From assembly GCA_963514095.1 (NCBI GenBank), contig OY741268.1:22111924-22175923 (forward strand): a stretch of DNA of 64,000 nucleotides, written 5' to 3'. Position 1 is the stretch's first letter, and each line of letters starts with the position of its first letter. Below the pieces are notes generated by a model. The model was not told where the DNA came from. It ran no database searches and worked only from the letters and a program-made list of their open reading frames with translations. This document shows positions 1-10,280 of the stretch, in pieces. The DNA is from Eutrigla gurnardus (Eukaryota; Chordata; Actinopteri; Perciformes; Triglidae). The position numbers and the translations under genes were made by a program.

Positions 1-1088
1 ACCTCTGTACCAGGTGACACGTTCTCAGGTATGGGGTTAGTGAGTGATTTCAGATATACAACTGGGGCATTATCATTTACATCAGTGATATCAATAATCA
101 CTTTTGCTTCTGAAGAGAGACCATAACCATCTTTGGCCTCAACAATCACTTCATACTTCGATCCCTCTTCATAATCTATCTGTCCTGTTACACTGATTTC
201 TCCCGTTTTCTCATCAATTGAAAAAAGCTTCCGTGATTTATCAGACAGTAGACTAAATTCATATGAAACCTCTCCGTTTAAACCTTCGTCTGCGTCTGAT
301 GCACTTACAGTGATAACTGGGGTCTTAACAGCTGAGTTTTCCGGTAACGTGGCTGTATAAACGGCCTCAGTAAAAACCGGGGCGTTATCATTAGCATCAA
401 GTACAATGACGTGTATGACTACAGTCCCGGATCTCTGAGGAGAACCACCATCCACAGCTGTGAGCAATAATCTAATTTCCTGCTGCTCCTCTCGGTCTAA
501 CTCCTTATCTAAAACCAACTCACCATATTTTCTACCGGCACTAGTCGTCTGTATATTGAACACAAAGTGAGGGTTTTGTTGCAAAATGTAGCTTTCAACA
601 GAGTTCTTGCCTATATCAGCATCGTGTGCTGCATTAATACGATACCGAGCTCCTTTATCAGCTGACTCTGTAATTTCAAGCTTTATAATATCCTTCGGGA
701 AAACTGGTGCATTGTCGTTTATGTCCTGCACCTGCAGGGACAACCGGTGTAACTCCAGTGGATTCTCTAATATCAAGTCGAATTTAAGAACACACGAAGG
801 CTTCTCTCCACAATGCTCCTCTCGGTCAATTCGTTCCGCAACGATTAAATCTCCGCTTCGAAGATTAATCCCGCAATATTGTCTATCGTTTCCTTCCATG
901 TCAACCCGAGCTTTGCGAGCAGACAGTCGGCCCACCTCCAGTCCGAGATCTTGAGCGATATTTCCAATAACAGATCCGCGCTTGAGCTCCTCCTGTACGG
1001 AATAGCTCAGGTCTCCGTGTGCGTACTGCACCGCAACAAAGAAAAAGACAAAGCCAAAGCTTTGAAGAAGGCGCTGACTCAGCATCAT
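1..1088 (-). CDS. pcdhg: V1, class A variable exon, 5' part only (runs off left edge)
   Basis: This is the 5' portion of a class A clustered-protocadherin variable exon. It starts at the double ATG 1088-1083 and is open to the window edge, covering about 362 residues: signal peptide, EC1-EC3 and the first residues of EC4. The signal peptide carries the SQRLLQ variant, and EC1 has the CX5C pair HCGEKPSC. In EC3 it shares the SLLSDKS and FSIDEK residues with V8, so these two are the closest pair there. The EC4-EC6, membrane and cytoplasmic parts and the splice donor lie left of the window. A CSE promoter element lies 171 bp upstream. Confidence 0.93.
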   Translation of the reverse strand, partial: MMLSQRLLQSFGFVFFFVAVQYAHGDLSYSVQEELKRGSVIGNIAQDLGLEVGRLSARKARVDMEGNDRQYCGINLRSGDLIVAERIDREEHCGEKPSCVLKFDLILENPLELHRLSLQVQDINDNAPVFPKDIIKLEITESADKGARYRINAAHDADIGKNSVESYILQQNPHFVFNIQTTSAGRKYGELVLDKELDREEQQEIRLLLTAVDGGSPQRSGTVVIHVIVLDANDNAPVFTEAVYTATLPENSAVKTPVITVSASDADEGLNGEVSYEFSLLSDKSRKLFSIDEKTGEISVTGQIDYEEGSKYEVIVEAKDGYGLSSEAKVIIDITDVNDNAPVVYLKSLTNPIPENVSPGTE

Positions 1089-1258
1089 CCTCAGACAGCA
1101 GTGCAAACGTTACAACACGCTAATGTCGAGCTTTAAAAATAAGCTATTCGATCAACATGCCTTCCAAGCCTTTGTCGTCGATGTCGAATGATAGAGAACA
1201 AGACTGGTCGATCCAAATAATGGGTGGTGTGCAAAGCAGGCTGGACATTATACTTCTT

Positions 1259-1284
1259 AGCTGGTCTATAGTGACCCCGTGAGT
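1259..1284 (-). promoter_or_regulatory. CSE promoter element of V1
   Basis: Plus strand agctggtctatagtgacccc then gtgagt; in the direction of transcription the core is GGTCACTATAGACCAGCT. A CCACCC box lies about 25 bp nearer the gene (gggtgg, 1232-1237). In mammals the Pcdh CSE has a CGCT core and binds CTCF; equivalence here is inferred from position, 171 bp before the ATG, and from recurrence at all 17 starts. Confidence 0.65.
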
Positions 1285-1762
1285 GCAAAAGAAATATAGC
1301 AAGTTATCTTTGAAATACACAATCCAATAGATTGATTGTTAGTGTTTGAAAAAAAAACATTTAACGGTGTATCAAGCCGTTTAATAAGGAATCAAATGCC
1401 AGACAAATACCCAGCAAGTCCATGTATCTATCTCTCAGTGGGTCTGTTCGTTATTGAATGAATAAAGCTAATAAGGAAACATTTGGAAGTTCCTTAAATC
1501 CTGGGGAACGAGAAAAACATTTAAAACAATAATAAATGAACTGACTGAAAAGACACATATTGTCCTTTCACTTAATATGGTTTCCCCCCCATATCAATTT
1601 AATCTAAAACCAATAATATGGTATTCATTCATTTAAAACGGGAACACATACATGTGACTGCAAAGACAACTACAACATAAAACAGAACGATAATATTTTT
1701 AAGAGGTACAGAATAACATGGATGGAGGTTCATCTTTAAAACGCAACAGACAAAAAGTGAGT

Positions 1763-1783
1763 TTCAGCACCAAGGACAGAGAC
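1763..1783 (+). promoter_or_regulatory. RE1/NRSE (REST site) 3' of V2
   Basis: TTCAGCACCAAGGACAGAG matches the canonical RE1 TTCAGCACCACGGACAG at all but the variable position. It lies about 425 bp 3' of the V2 donor. REST represses neuronal genes outside neurons; scattered NRSEs in Pcdh clusters have been reported (from memory). Confidence 0.8.
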
Positions 1784-2188
1784 ACGTGGAGAACAAGATG
1801 CAGCTCTGTTCAAGATACACACACAAACCAGTGCTGAGTAAGAATATATGTAAAAATAAACAGATATAGAAGTGAAATCGCTGTAAAAGAAAAAAAAAAA
1901 AGTTTCCTCCAACCTAGAGAAAGTGATCAATAAAACTTGAACAAAAAGACAACCAACTTCAATATTTCGTGAGCTCAAAGACGCACTGTTAGGAGGAAGT
2001 TATGGATACATTTTGAGAACACAACTTTAAAAAAAAAAATTAGATGCAATGAAGGATATAAAAAACAACTTGATGCGAATTTAAAAAATATAGTTAGTGA
2101 ATGTTTGTTATGAGAGCTTGCGTTGTGTCACATTGCCTGAATAGGCAAGTTAAAATAGGACTAAATGACAGGTGGCACCAGCTCCTAC

Positions 2189-4582
2189 CTCAGGAGAATC
2201 ATCACAGTCTCCAAACGCCTCAGCAAAGTCTGATGGACTTTTCCTCAGAGTCTGGTCAGCAGGCAGCGTGTTGTCATTGTAAGATGACACGAACTTAAAG
2301 TCACTGGTTCTAGAGCCTGTTGTCAGGTAGGCGTCATAGTTGTAAGCGCTGCGTAAAGTTCCTGTTCCATCAACATCTGCGTAATTAGGAGGGAGATAAG
2401 CGCTGGGGATGGCAACCGCTCCATCAAACAACAGTCTGGGCTTTCTCCTGCGACAAAACCTCACACCGAGGATGATGATGATGAAGGTCAGAAAAAAGGT
2501 GGACACAGACACCAGCGCGATGATCAGATAAGAGGTCAGCTTGGAGTTCTTCTCATCGTAAGAAATATCCTTCAGTTCTGGCACCTCAGCCAAGTTATCA
2601 GAAATCAGTAAATACATGGAACAGGTGGCAGAGAGAGAGGGCTGTCCGTTATCTTTCACTGACACAATGAGGTTCTGTTTCATGCTGTCAGACTCAGAAA
2701 TGTCCCGCTGTGTCCTGATCTCTCCGCTGTGGAGACCGATAGTGAAAAGTCCCGGATCGGTGGATTTGACTATATGATAGGACAGCCAGGCGTTCTGTCC
2801 GGAGTCCGCGTCCACCGCTATCACTTTGGACACCAGAGAGCCTCCGTGTGCAGCTTTGGGGACCAGCTCGGTCATGAAGGAGTTGCCCTCCGGGGCGGGG
2901 TACAGTATATGAGGAGAGTTGTCATTCACATCCGATATGAAGACACTGACGGTCACGTTGCTGCTGAGGGGAGGAGAACCGTTGTCTCTGGCCGTCACGT
3001 GGACTTTAAAACTCCTGAACTGTTCATAATCAAACGACCTCACAGCGTGGATCACCCCCGTGTCTCCGTTAACAGATAGATAGGAGGACACCGGGGCACC
3101 GTTCACCTCACCAGGTAACAGAGAATAAACCACTGTACCGTTTTGTCTCCAGTCGGGGTCTCGAGCACTAACGGAACATAAAGTGGAGCCAGGTTTGTTA
3201 TTCTCAGTCACATATGCGCTGTAGGACTGTTCCTCAAACACAGGTGGGTTGTCGTTGATGTCTGCTACAGATAAGTGAACAGTTTTAGAGGAGGACAGAG
3301 GTGGAGAGCCCTCGTCAGTGGCAGTGATGGTAATGTTGTAATCAGACACTAGTTCACGGTCCAGTTGTCCTGTGGTCACCAGAGAATAATAGTTTTTAAT
3401 AGAAGGAACCAACTTAAAAGGGGCGTTTCCCTGAATGGAGCAGCGGACCTGTCTGTTAGTCTCAGAGTCTCTGTCCTGCACGTTAATGATGCCCACCTCT
3501 GTACCAGGTGACACGTTCTCAGGTATGGGGTTAGTCAGTGATTTCAGATATACAACTGGGGCGTTATCATTTACATCAGTGATATCTATAATCACTTTTG
3601 CTTCTGAAGAGAGACCATAACCATCTTTGGCTTCAACAATCACTTCATACTTCGATCCCTCTTCATAATCTATCTGTCCTGTTACACTGATTTCTCCAGT
3701 TTTCTCATCAAGTGAAAAAAGCTTCCGTGATTTATCAGACAGTCGACTAAATTCATATGTAACCTCTCCGTTTAAACCTTCGTCTGCGTCTGATGCACTA
3801 ACAGTGATAACTGGGGTCTTAATAGCTGAGTTTTCCGGTAACGTGGCTGTATAAACGGCCTCAGTAAAAACCGGGGCGTTATCATTAGCATCAAGTACAA
3901 TGACGTGTATGACTACAGTCCCGGATCTCTGAGGAGAACCACCATCCACAGCTGTGAGCAATAATCTCATTTCCTGCTGCTCCTCTCGGTCTAACTCCTT
4001 ATCTAAAACCAACTCACCATATTTACTACCGGCACTAGTCGTCTGTATACTGAACACAAAGTGGGGGTTTTGTTGCAAAATGTAGCTTTCAACAGAGTTC
4101 TTGCCTATATCAGCATCGTGTGCTGCATTAATACGATACCGAGCTCCTTTGGCAGCTGACTCTCTGATTTCAAGCTTTATAATATCCTTCGGGAAAACTG
4201 GTGAATTGTCGTTTATGTCCTGCACCTGCAGGGACAACCGGTGTAACTCCAGTGGATTCTCTAATAGCAAGTCGAATTTAAGAACACACGAAGGCTTCTC
4301 TCCACAATGCTCCTCTCGGTCAATTCTTTCCGCAACGATTAAATCTCCGCTTCGAAGATTAATCCCGCAATATTGTCTTTCGTTTCCTTCCATGTCAACC
4401 CGAGCTTTGCGAGCAGACAGTCGGCCCACCTCCAGTCCGAGATCTTGAGCGATATTTCCAATAACAGATCCGCGCTTGAGCTCCTCCTGTACGGAATAGC
4501 TCAGGTCTCCGTGTGCGTACTGCACCGCAACAAAGAAAAAGACAAAGCCAAAGCTTTGAAGAACGCGCTGACTGAGCATCAT
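2189..4582 (-). CDS. pcdhg: V2, class A protocadherin variable exon
   Basis: Single large exon of 798 codons encoding a homophilic neuronal adhesion receptor of the clustered protocadherin family. From the start: signal peptide 1-25; EC1 about 26-129 with disulfide loop C93-X5-C99; EC2 to about 239; EC3 to about 342; EC4 to about 449; EC5 to about 559; EC6 to about 675; membrane helix about 684-709; then CRRRKPR and a cytoplasmic segment with PPNYADVDG. Calcium linkers (DINDNSP, DANDNAP, DVNDNAP, DINDNPP, DVNDNSP) end EC1-EC5. In the family, EC1-EC4 pair in trans and set specificity. The first ATG of the ATG-ATG pair (4582) was chosen; the frame stays open upstream only through a TTG. The exon ends at GAG|GTAGGA. 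Only this copy has H for Q in the EC5/EC6 linker (NSPHILYP). Confidence 0.96.
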
Positions 4583-4752
4583 CCTCAGACAGCAGCGCAA
4601 ACGTTACAACACGCTAATGTCGAGCTTTAAAAATAAGCTATTCGATCAACATGCCTTCCAAGCCTTTGTCGTCGATGTCGAATGATAGAGAACAAGACTG
4701 GTCGATCCAAATAATGGGTGGTGTGCAAAGCAGGCTGGACATTATACTTCTT

Positions 4753-4778
4753 AGCTGGTCTATAGTGACCCCGTGAGT
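4753..4778 (-). promoter_or_regulatory. CSE promoter element of V2
   Basis: Identical to the V1 element, 171 bp upstream of the ATG. Confidence 0.65.
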
Positions 4779-5255
4779 GCAAAAGAAATATAGCAAGTTA
4801 TCTTTGAAATACACTATCCGATAGATTGATTGTTAGTGTTTGAAAAAAAAACATTTAACGATGTATCAAGCCGTTTAATAAGGAATCAAATGCCAGACAA
4901 ATACCCAGCAAGTCCATGTATCTATCTCTCAGTGGGTCTGTTCGTTATTGAATGAATAAAGCTAATAAGGAAACATTTGGAAGTTCCCTAAATCCTGGGG
5001 AACGAGAAAAACATTTAAAACAATAATAAATGAACTGACTGAAAAGACACATATTGTCCTTTCACTTAATATGGTTTCCCCCCATATCAATTTAATCTAA
5101 AACCAATAATATGGTATTCATTCATTTAAAACGGGAACACATACATGTGACTGCAAAGACAACTACAACATAAAACAGAACGATAATGTTTTTAAGAGGT
5201 ACAGAATAACATGGATGGAGGTTCATCTTTAAAACGCAACAGACAAAAAGTGAGT

Positions 5256-5276
5256 TTCAGCACCAAGGACAGAGAC
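5256..5276 (+). promoter_or_regulatory. RE1/NRSE 3' of V3
   Basis: Same TTCAGCACCAAGGACAGAG, about 425 bp from the V3 donor. Confidence 0.8.
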
Positions 5277-5681
5277 ACGTGGAGAACAAGATGCAGCTCT
5301 GTTCAAGATACACACACAAACCAGTGCTGAGTAAGAATATATGTAAAAATAAACAGATATAGAAGTGAAATCGCTGTAAAAGAAAAAAAAAAAAGTGTCC
5401 TCCAACCTAGAGAAAGTGATCAATAAAACTTGAACAAAAAGACAACCAACTTCAATATTTCGTGAGCTCAAAGACGCACTGTTACGAGGAAGTTATGGAT
5501 ACATTTGGAGAACACAACTTTAAAAAAAAAAATTAGATGCAATGAAGGATATAAAAAACAACTTGATGCGAATTTAAAAAATATAGTTAGTGAATGTTTG
5601 TTATGAGAGCTTGCGTTGTGTCACATTGCCTGAATAGGCGAGTTAAAATAGGACTAAATGACAGGTGGCACCAGCTCCTAC

Positions 5682-8072
5682 CTCAGGAGAATCATCACAG
5701 TCTCCAAACGCCTCAGCAAAGTCTGACGAACTTTTCCTCAGAGTCTGGTCAGCAGGCAGCGTGTTGTCATTGTAAGATGACACAAACTTAAAGTCACTGG
5801 TTCTAGAGCCTGTTGTCAGGTAGGCGTCATAGTTGTAAGCGCTGCGTAAAGTTCCTGTTCCGTCAACATCTGCGTAATTAGGAGGGAGATAAGCGCTGGG
5901 GATGGCAACTGCTCCATCAAACAACAGTCTGGGCTTTCTCCTGCGACAAAACCTCACACCGAGGATGATGATGATGAAGGTCAGAAAAAAGGTGGACACA
6001 GACACCAGCGCGATGATCAGATAAGAGGTCAGCTTGGAGTTCTTCTCATCGTAAGAAATATCCTTCAGTTCTGGCACCTCAGCCAAGTTATCAGAAATCA
6101 GTAAATACATGGAACAGGTGGCAGAGAGAGAGGGCTGTCCGTTATCTTTCACTGACACAATGAGGTTCTGTTTCATGCTGTCAGACTCAGAAATGTCCCG
6201 CTGTGTCCTGATCTCTCCGCTGTGGAGACCGATAGTGAAAAGTCCCGGATCGGTGGATTTGACTATATGATAGGACAGCCAGGCGTTCTGTCCGGAGTCC
6301 GCGTCCACCGCTATCACTTTGGACACCAGAGAGCCTCCGTGTGCAGCTTTGGGGACCAGCTCGGTCATGAAGGAGTTGCCCTCCGGGGCGGGGTACAGTA
6401 TCTGAGGAGAGTTGTCATTCACATCCGATATGAAGACACTGACGGTCAAGTTGCTGCTGAGCGGAGGAGAACCGTTGTCTCTGGCCGTCACGTGGACTTT
6501 AAAACTCCTGAACTGTTCATAATCAAACGACCTCACAGCGTGGATCACCCCCGTGTCTCCGTTAACAGATAGATAGGAGGACACCGGGGCACCGTTCACC
6601 TCACCAGGTAACAGAGAATAAACCACTGTACCGTTTTGTCTCCAGTCGGGGTCTCGAGCACTAACGGAACATAAAGTGGAGCCAGGTTTGTTATTCTCAG
6701 TCACATATGCGCTGTAGGACTGTTCCTCAAACACAGGTGGGTTGTCGTTGATGTCTGCTACAGATAAGTGAACAGTTTTAGAGGAGGACAGAGGTGGAGA
6801 GCCCTCGTCAGTGGCAGTGATGGTAATGTTGTAATCAGACACTAGTTCACGGTCCAGTTGTCCTGTGGTCACCAGAGAATAATAGTTTTTAATAGAAGGA
6901 ACCAACTTAAAAGGGGCGTTTCCCTGAATGGAGCAGCGGACCTGTCTGTTAGTCTCAGAGTCTCTGTCCTGCACGTTAATGATGCCCACCTCTGTACCAG
7001 GTGACACGTTCTCAGGTATGGGGTTAGTCAGTGATTTCAGATATACAACCGGGGCGTTATCATTTATATCAGTAATCTCAATAATTAACGTTGCGTATGA
7101 AACTAATCCCAGACCATCTTTTGCGCTGATCTGCATTTCATAGGATGACACTTTCTCGTAATCAATAGCGTCAGCTACTCTCACCTCTCCCGAATTAGAG
7201 TGTAAAGAAAACACGTCACTATTTTCATCTGAAACATGATCAAATCCATAGACAATTTCGCTATTTAACCCTTCGTCTGCATCAGTAGCACTCACTGTGA
7301 TCACCAATGTATCCAGAGGAGAGTTTTCAGGCAGACTGGCTTTATAAACGGCCTGGCTAAACACTGGTGCATTATCATTAGCATCCAGTACAGTGACGTG
7401 GATGACTACAGTGCCTGATCTCCGAGGAGAGCCTCCATCGAATGCGGTAAGCAATAACATTATCTCTTTTTTGTCCTCTCTATCTAATTCTTTTTCTAAG
7501 ACTAATTCACCATATTTCCTTCCGCCAGATTTTGTGTTCACATTTAATTTGAAATGATCATTCTGCTGCAGGGAGTAGCTTTGAACGGCATTTTCTGCGA
7601 TATCTCCGTCATGCGCCTCTCCAAGAAGAAAACGTGCGCCTTTGTCTGCTGATTCACGAATTTCGATTTTAAGTGAGTCTTCTTTAAACTGCGGTGAATT
7701 ATCATTAATATCTTGAACGCGGATGCTAATACGTTGCAGCTCTAATGGGTTCTCCAGTACGAGTTCCTGTTGCAGAACACACGATGCCTTTTTCCCACAA
7801 AGCCCTTCTCGGTCAATCCTTTCTTGTACGATCAAGTCTCCGGTGTTGAGATTTATACCGCAGTACTGGACATTGTTATCCTCTGTGTCGATACGAGCCT
7901 TGCGGGCAGACAATCTCCCCAAATCAAGTCCCAGATCCTTAGCGATATTTCCAATCACAGATCCTCGTTTCATCTCCTCCGGGATGGAGTAGCTCAGGTC
8001 TCCATAGACGGGCTGGAGGACAAGAAAAATAAAAGCAAGGCCGTAGTGCAGAGCAGATCTGCCGAGTCCCAT
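5682..8072 (-). CDS. pcdhg: V3, class B protocadherin variable exon
   Basis: Complete 797-codon exon with the usual six EC domains, membrane helix and cytoplasmic end at GAG|GTAGGA. Class B is defined by the signal peptide MGLGRSALHYGLAFIF and by EC1 residues such as KKASC in the CX5C loop. The start at 8072 has A at -3 and G at +4 and is conserved in its duplicate V6. An in-frame ATG four codons upstream (8084) has T at -3 and is ATC in V6, so it is probably not the main start. EC1-EC3 differ strongly from the class A neighbours, but from EC4 onward the sequence is almost the same as theirs. It forms a duplicate pair with V6, offset about 11.6 kb. Confidence 0.95.
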
Positions 8073-8263
8073 TGTTATTTCCATAAAAGATAAGACTAGG
8101 TCAAAATATATCTAAACAAAATGCAGCTACGGTTTCAGCCTATATAGAAAATGTTCACACTGCCGTCATATCACGAAGCGATTCGTCAACTAAGATACAA
8201 AAGCAGAAGCAGGTTTTAAATTCGCTGAGACATTAGGGTGGAGAATAGCCCTGCCTTCTGGTT

Positions 8264-8289
8264 TACTGGTACACACTGACACCATGAGT
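8264..8289 (-). promoter_or_regulatory. CSE promoter element of V3
   Basis: Class B form: plus strand tactggtacacactgacacc then atgagt, 192 bp upstream of the chosen ATG, with gggtgg at 8236-8241. Confidence 0.65.
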
Positions 8290-9427
8290 ATGTGTATGGG
8301 TACAGCAAGACGATGCAAGGTTTTTGACCTGTTTAATTATGAACCTACTCAGATAACCTTGTTGATCAAAACATTAATAATAACTGTGTCTCTTGACAAT
8401 CTGATGCTTTCAAATAATTTCTGGCATGTCAAAATATGGACACAACACATAAACTCAGAGGGGAGGATGGGGGTAGGGGCACCATATTTATATGAGCTAT
8501 CCGTCATCTTCTTTCTATTATTTGTGCTCATACACGTTTTACCTTGTATGCTCAGACTGAAAGCATTGGAAAACGATTTAAGCATGTTAATAAATTTGAT
8601 TAAACCTCCTGAACAAGGATCAGAAATGCTGACAAACAGATGTTCCAATCTGTGGGAAAAGAAAACTGCCATTTAACTGATTTAGCTGGGAAAGTAAACT
8701 GCATCAAATCAGATATTTCCTGAGTTTTTCGGGAAATAATGGACTAGTTCTGTGTGGTGCTATGTCAACAATGTGCTTGCAAATTAATGTAGATATGATT
8801 TTAAAACGTATACCTCCCTTGCTGGATCTTTAGTTGACTCATTGGCAAGAAAAGTTCAATACGTACATAATAAAAGTGACTTAAATGATTCTCCAAATAT
8901 GTCTGACTTGATAAATCCCATCACTTGTTTCAGAAACGGATGCCTCCAGTATAAAAGTTATGCCAAAACATCTACAATAATCAGTATAACTTATCAAGTA
9001 ACCTAAATTATTTTTTTTATTAGATTTCTACATGGACAAAATTATATCACTATCTACCAAGAAAAAATAGACATGAATACTAAATCATGCAAAAATCTGA
9101 AAAATGATGAACCATATCATACAGTTAATAACATATTAATTTAAGTTAGATAAGAAAGAAAATATATTAGGCAAAACCCACATCACTGAAAACCACAGCA
9201 AAAAAAGGAAGAACCACCCAAGCAGATTGGACAGAGAGGCTCACCTTTCATATTCATATATGGTTAAAATACTGTGTCCCAAAATCATTAAACAGACATA
9301 ACATCCATCTCCATATAACTTCAGAAGAATATAAAACAATGATATTGTTAAACGTATGACACAAAATCACAATGAAGTAAAAGATTGGGAAATGATCCAT
9401 GAAAAAGCATCAAATCGTCACGTGAAA

Positions 9428-9448
9428 TTCAGCAGCATTAACAGACTA
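9428..9448 (+). promoter_or_regulatory. Decayed RE1-like site 3' of ghost exon 1
   Basis: TTCAGCAGCATTAACAG, three departures from the RE1 core, 332 bp from the ghost donor. It is homologous to the better site at 21062. Confidence 0.4.
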
Positions 9449-9759
9449 AAAGTGACGACATTTAAAATGTTTTCTTTTACTAAATGTTAGTTGAGAAACA
9501 AGAAAGGATCACCAAATAACAAAAGAACTGAAGCTGACATCTAAATCCATGTGTTCATAACTATTAGCAAGTTCACAATGCAACAAAAAAAAGCAACGTC
9601 TTTAGCACTTTGATGCAATGAAGCATGCAAACAGCACCGAGTGAATTTAGCAAAGACGAGTGCCAGTATAGCACACAGTATAGCTGTGTAACGTTGTGTC
9701 AAATTGACCGAGTAAGTGACTTAAAAGACGACTAAATGATATGTGGCACCAGCTCCTAC

Positions 9760-9809
9760 CTCAGGAGAATCATCACAGTCCCCCAAACGCATCAGCAAAG
9801 TCTGATGGA
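9760..9809 (-). pseudogene. Ghost exon 1: 50-bp 3' stump of a deleted variable exon
   Basis: The sequence matches the last 50 bp of an ordinary variable exon (PSDFADAFGD... end) with an intact GAG|GTAGG donor, then breaks off at 'tctgatgga'. The next bases (ggttcattttt, 9810 on) match the intergenic 'gatggaggttcatctttaaaacg' found 3' of other exons. The whole body, start and promoter are gone. The stump carries one extra C (five rather than four at about 9780-9784), which shifts the frame. The joined sequences share gatgga, which suggests a microhomology deletion. The same junction occurs at 21394-21443, so the loss predates the unit I duplication. Confidence 0.85.
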
Positions 9810-9845
9810 GGTTCATTTTTAAAACGCAATAGACCAAAAGGGAGG

Positions 9846-9866
9846 TTCAGCACCAAGGACAGAGAC
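9846..9866 (+). promoter_or_regulatory. RE1/NRSE 3' of V4
   Basis: TTCAGCACCAAGGACAGAG, about 435 bp from the V4 donor and 36 bp from the ghost 1 junction. Confidence 0.8.
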
Positions 9867-10280
9867 ACGTGTGGAACAAGATGCAGCTCTGTTCAAGATA
9901 CACAAACAAGCCAGTGCTGAGTAAATATGAGAATGCATGTAAAATTAAAGACATATATAGAAGTGAAATCGCTGTAAAAGAAAAAAAAAAAGATTTCCTC
10001 CAACCTTGAGAAAGTGATCAATAAAACTTGACCAAAATAACAACCAACTTCAATATTTCACAAGAAGCACTGTTATGCGGAAGTTATGGATATATTTTGA
10101 GAACATTTTTTTTTATTGAGATGCAATGAAGGATATAATAAGTAACTTGTAGCGAATTCAACAAAGAAAGTTAGTTGGCTGTCATAACAAATATTAACTA
10201 ACAGCATAGTTACGTTGTGTCAAATTGACTGAATAAGCGAGTTAAAATAGGACTTATTGATAGGTGGCACCAGCTCCTAC

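Larger units (their letters stand above)
1089..2188. other. Spacer V1-V2
   Basis: Noncoding: V1 promoter region (to about 1300), then AT-rich sequence with an A run near 1890 and the V2 RE1. It is the reference form of the class A spacer; short frames here are not conserved as protein. Confidence 0.7.
4583..5681. other. Spacer V2-V3
   Basis: Nearly identical to the V1-V2 spacer, with only scattered substitutions and small indels. V2 promoter and V3 RE1; nothing else seen. Confidence 0.7.
1..10280. repeat. Segmental duplication unit I, copy 1 (A-A-B-ghost)
   Basis: Contains V1, V2, V3 and ghost 1 with their flanks. Corresponding points in copy 2 lie 11.59-11.63 kb to the right (starts 1088/12674, 4582/16188, 8072/19698; ghosts 9760/21394). 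The left limit is outside the window. Confidence 0.8.
8073..10280. other. Spacer V3-V4 with ghost exon 1
   Basis: V3 promoter, about 1.4 kb of AT-rich sequence with no recognisable element, then the ghost and V4 3' flank. The plus-strand frame at 8284-8676 is not supported as a gene. Confidence 0.7.

Noticed and set aside
1736..1978. Minus-strand 80-codon frame in the V2 3' flank, repeated at 5229-5471 and shortened at 51227-51439
   Set aside because: Low complexity (F-rich from an A run), contains the RE1 site, and changes frame between copies. It is intronic sequence.
2150..2188. Ending each coding exon at the next stop codon
   Set aside because: Each has a conserved GAG|GTRRG donor just before; by family structure the exon is spliced there to constant exons. 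The stop-terminated form is kept only as a possible minor isoform.
2729..3079. A 116-codon antisense frame on the plus strand, repeated in every complete exon
   Set aside because: It lies inside the uniform coding block and is conserved only because the sense exon is. It has no signal, domain or promoter of its own.
8284..8676. Plus-strand frame of 130 codons upstream of V3, with a counterpart at 19912-20307
   Set aside because: The similarity is from the unit I duplication. The two differ by a frame-shifting indel near the end, and the frame starts inside the V3 promoter element.
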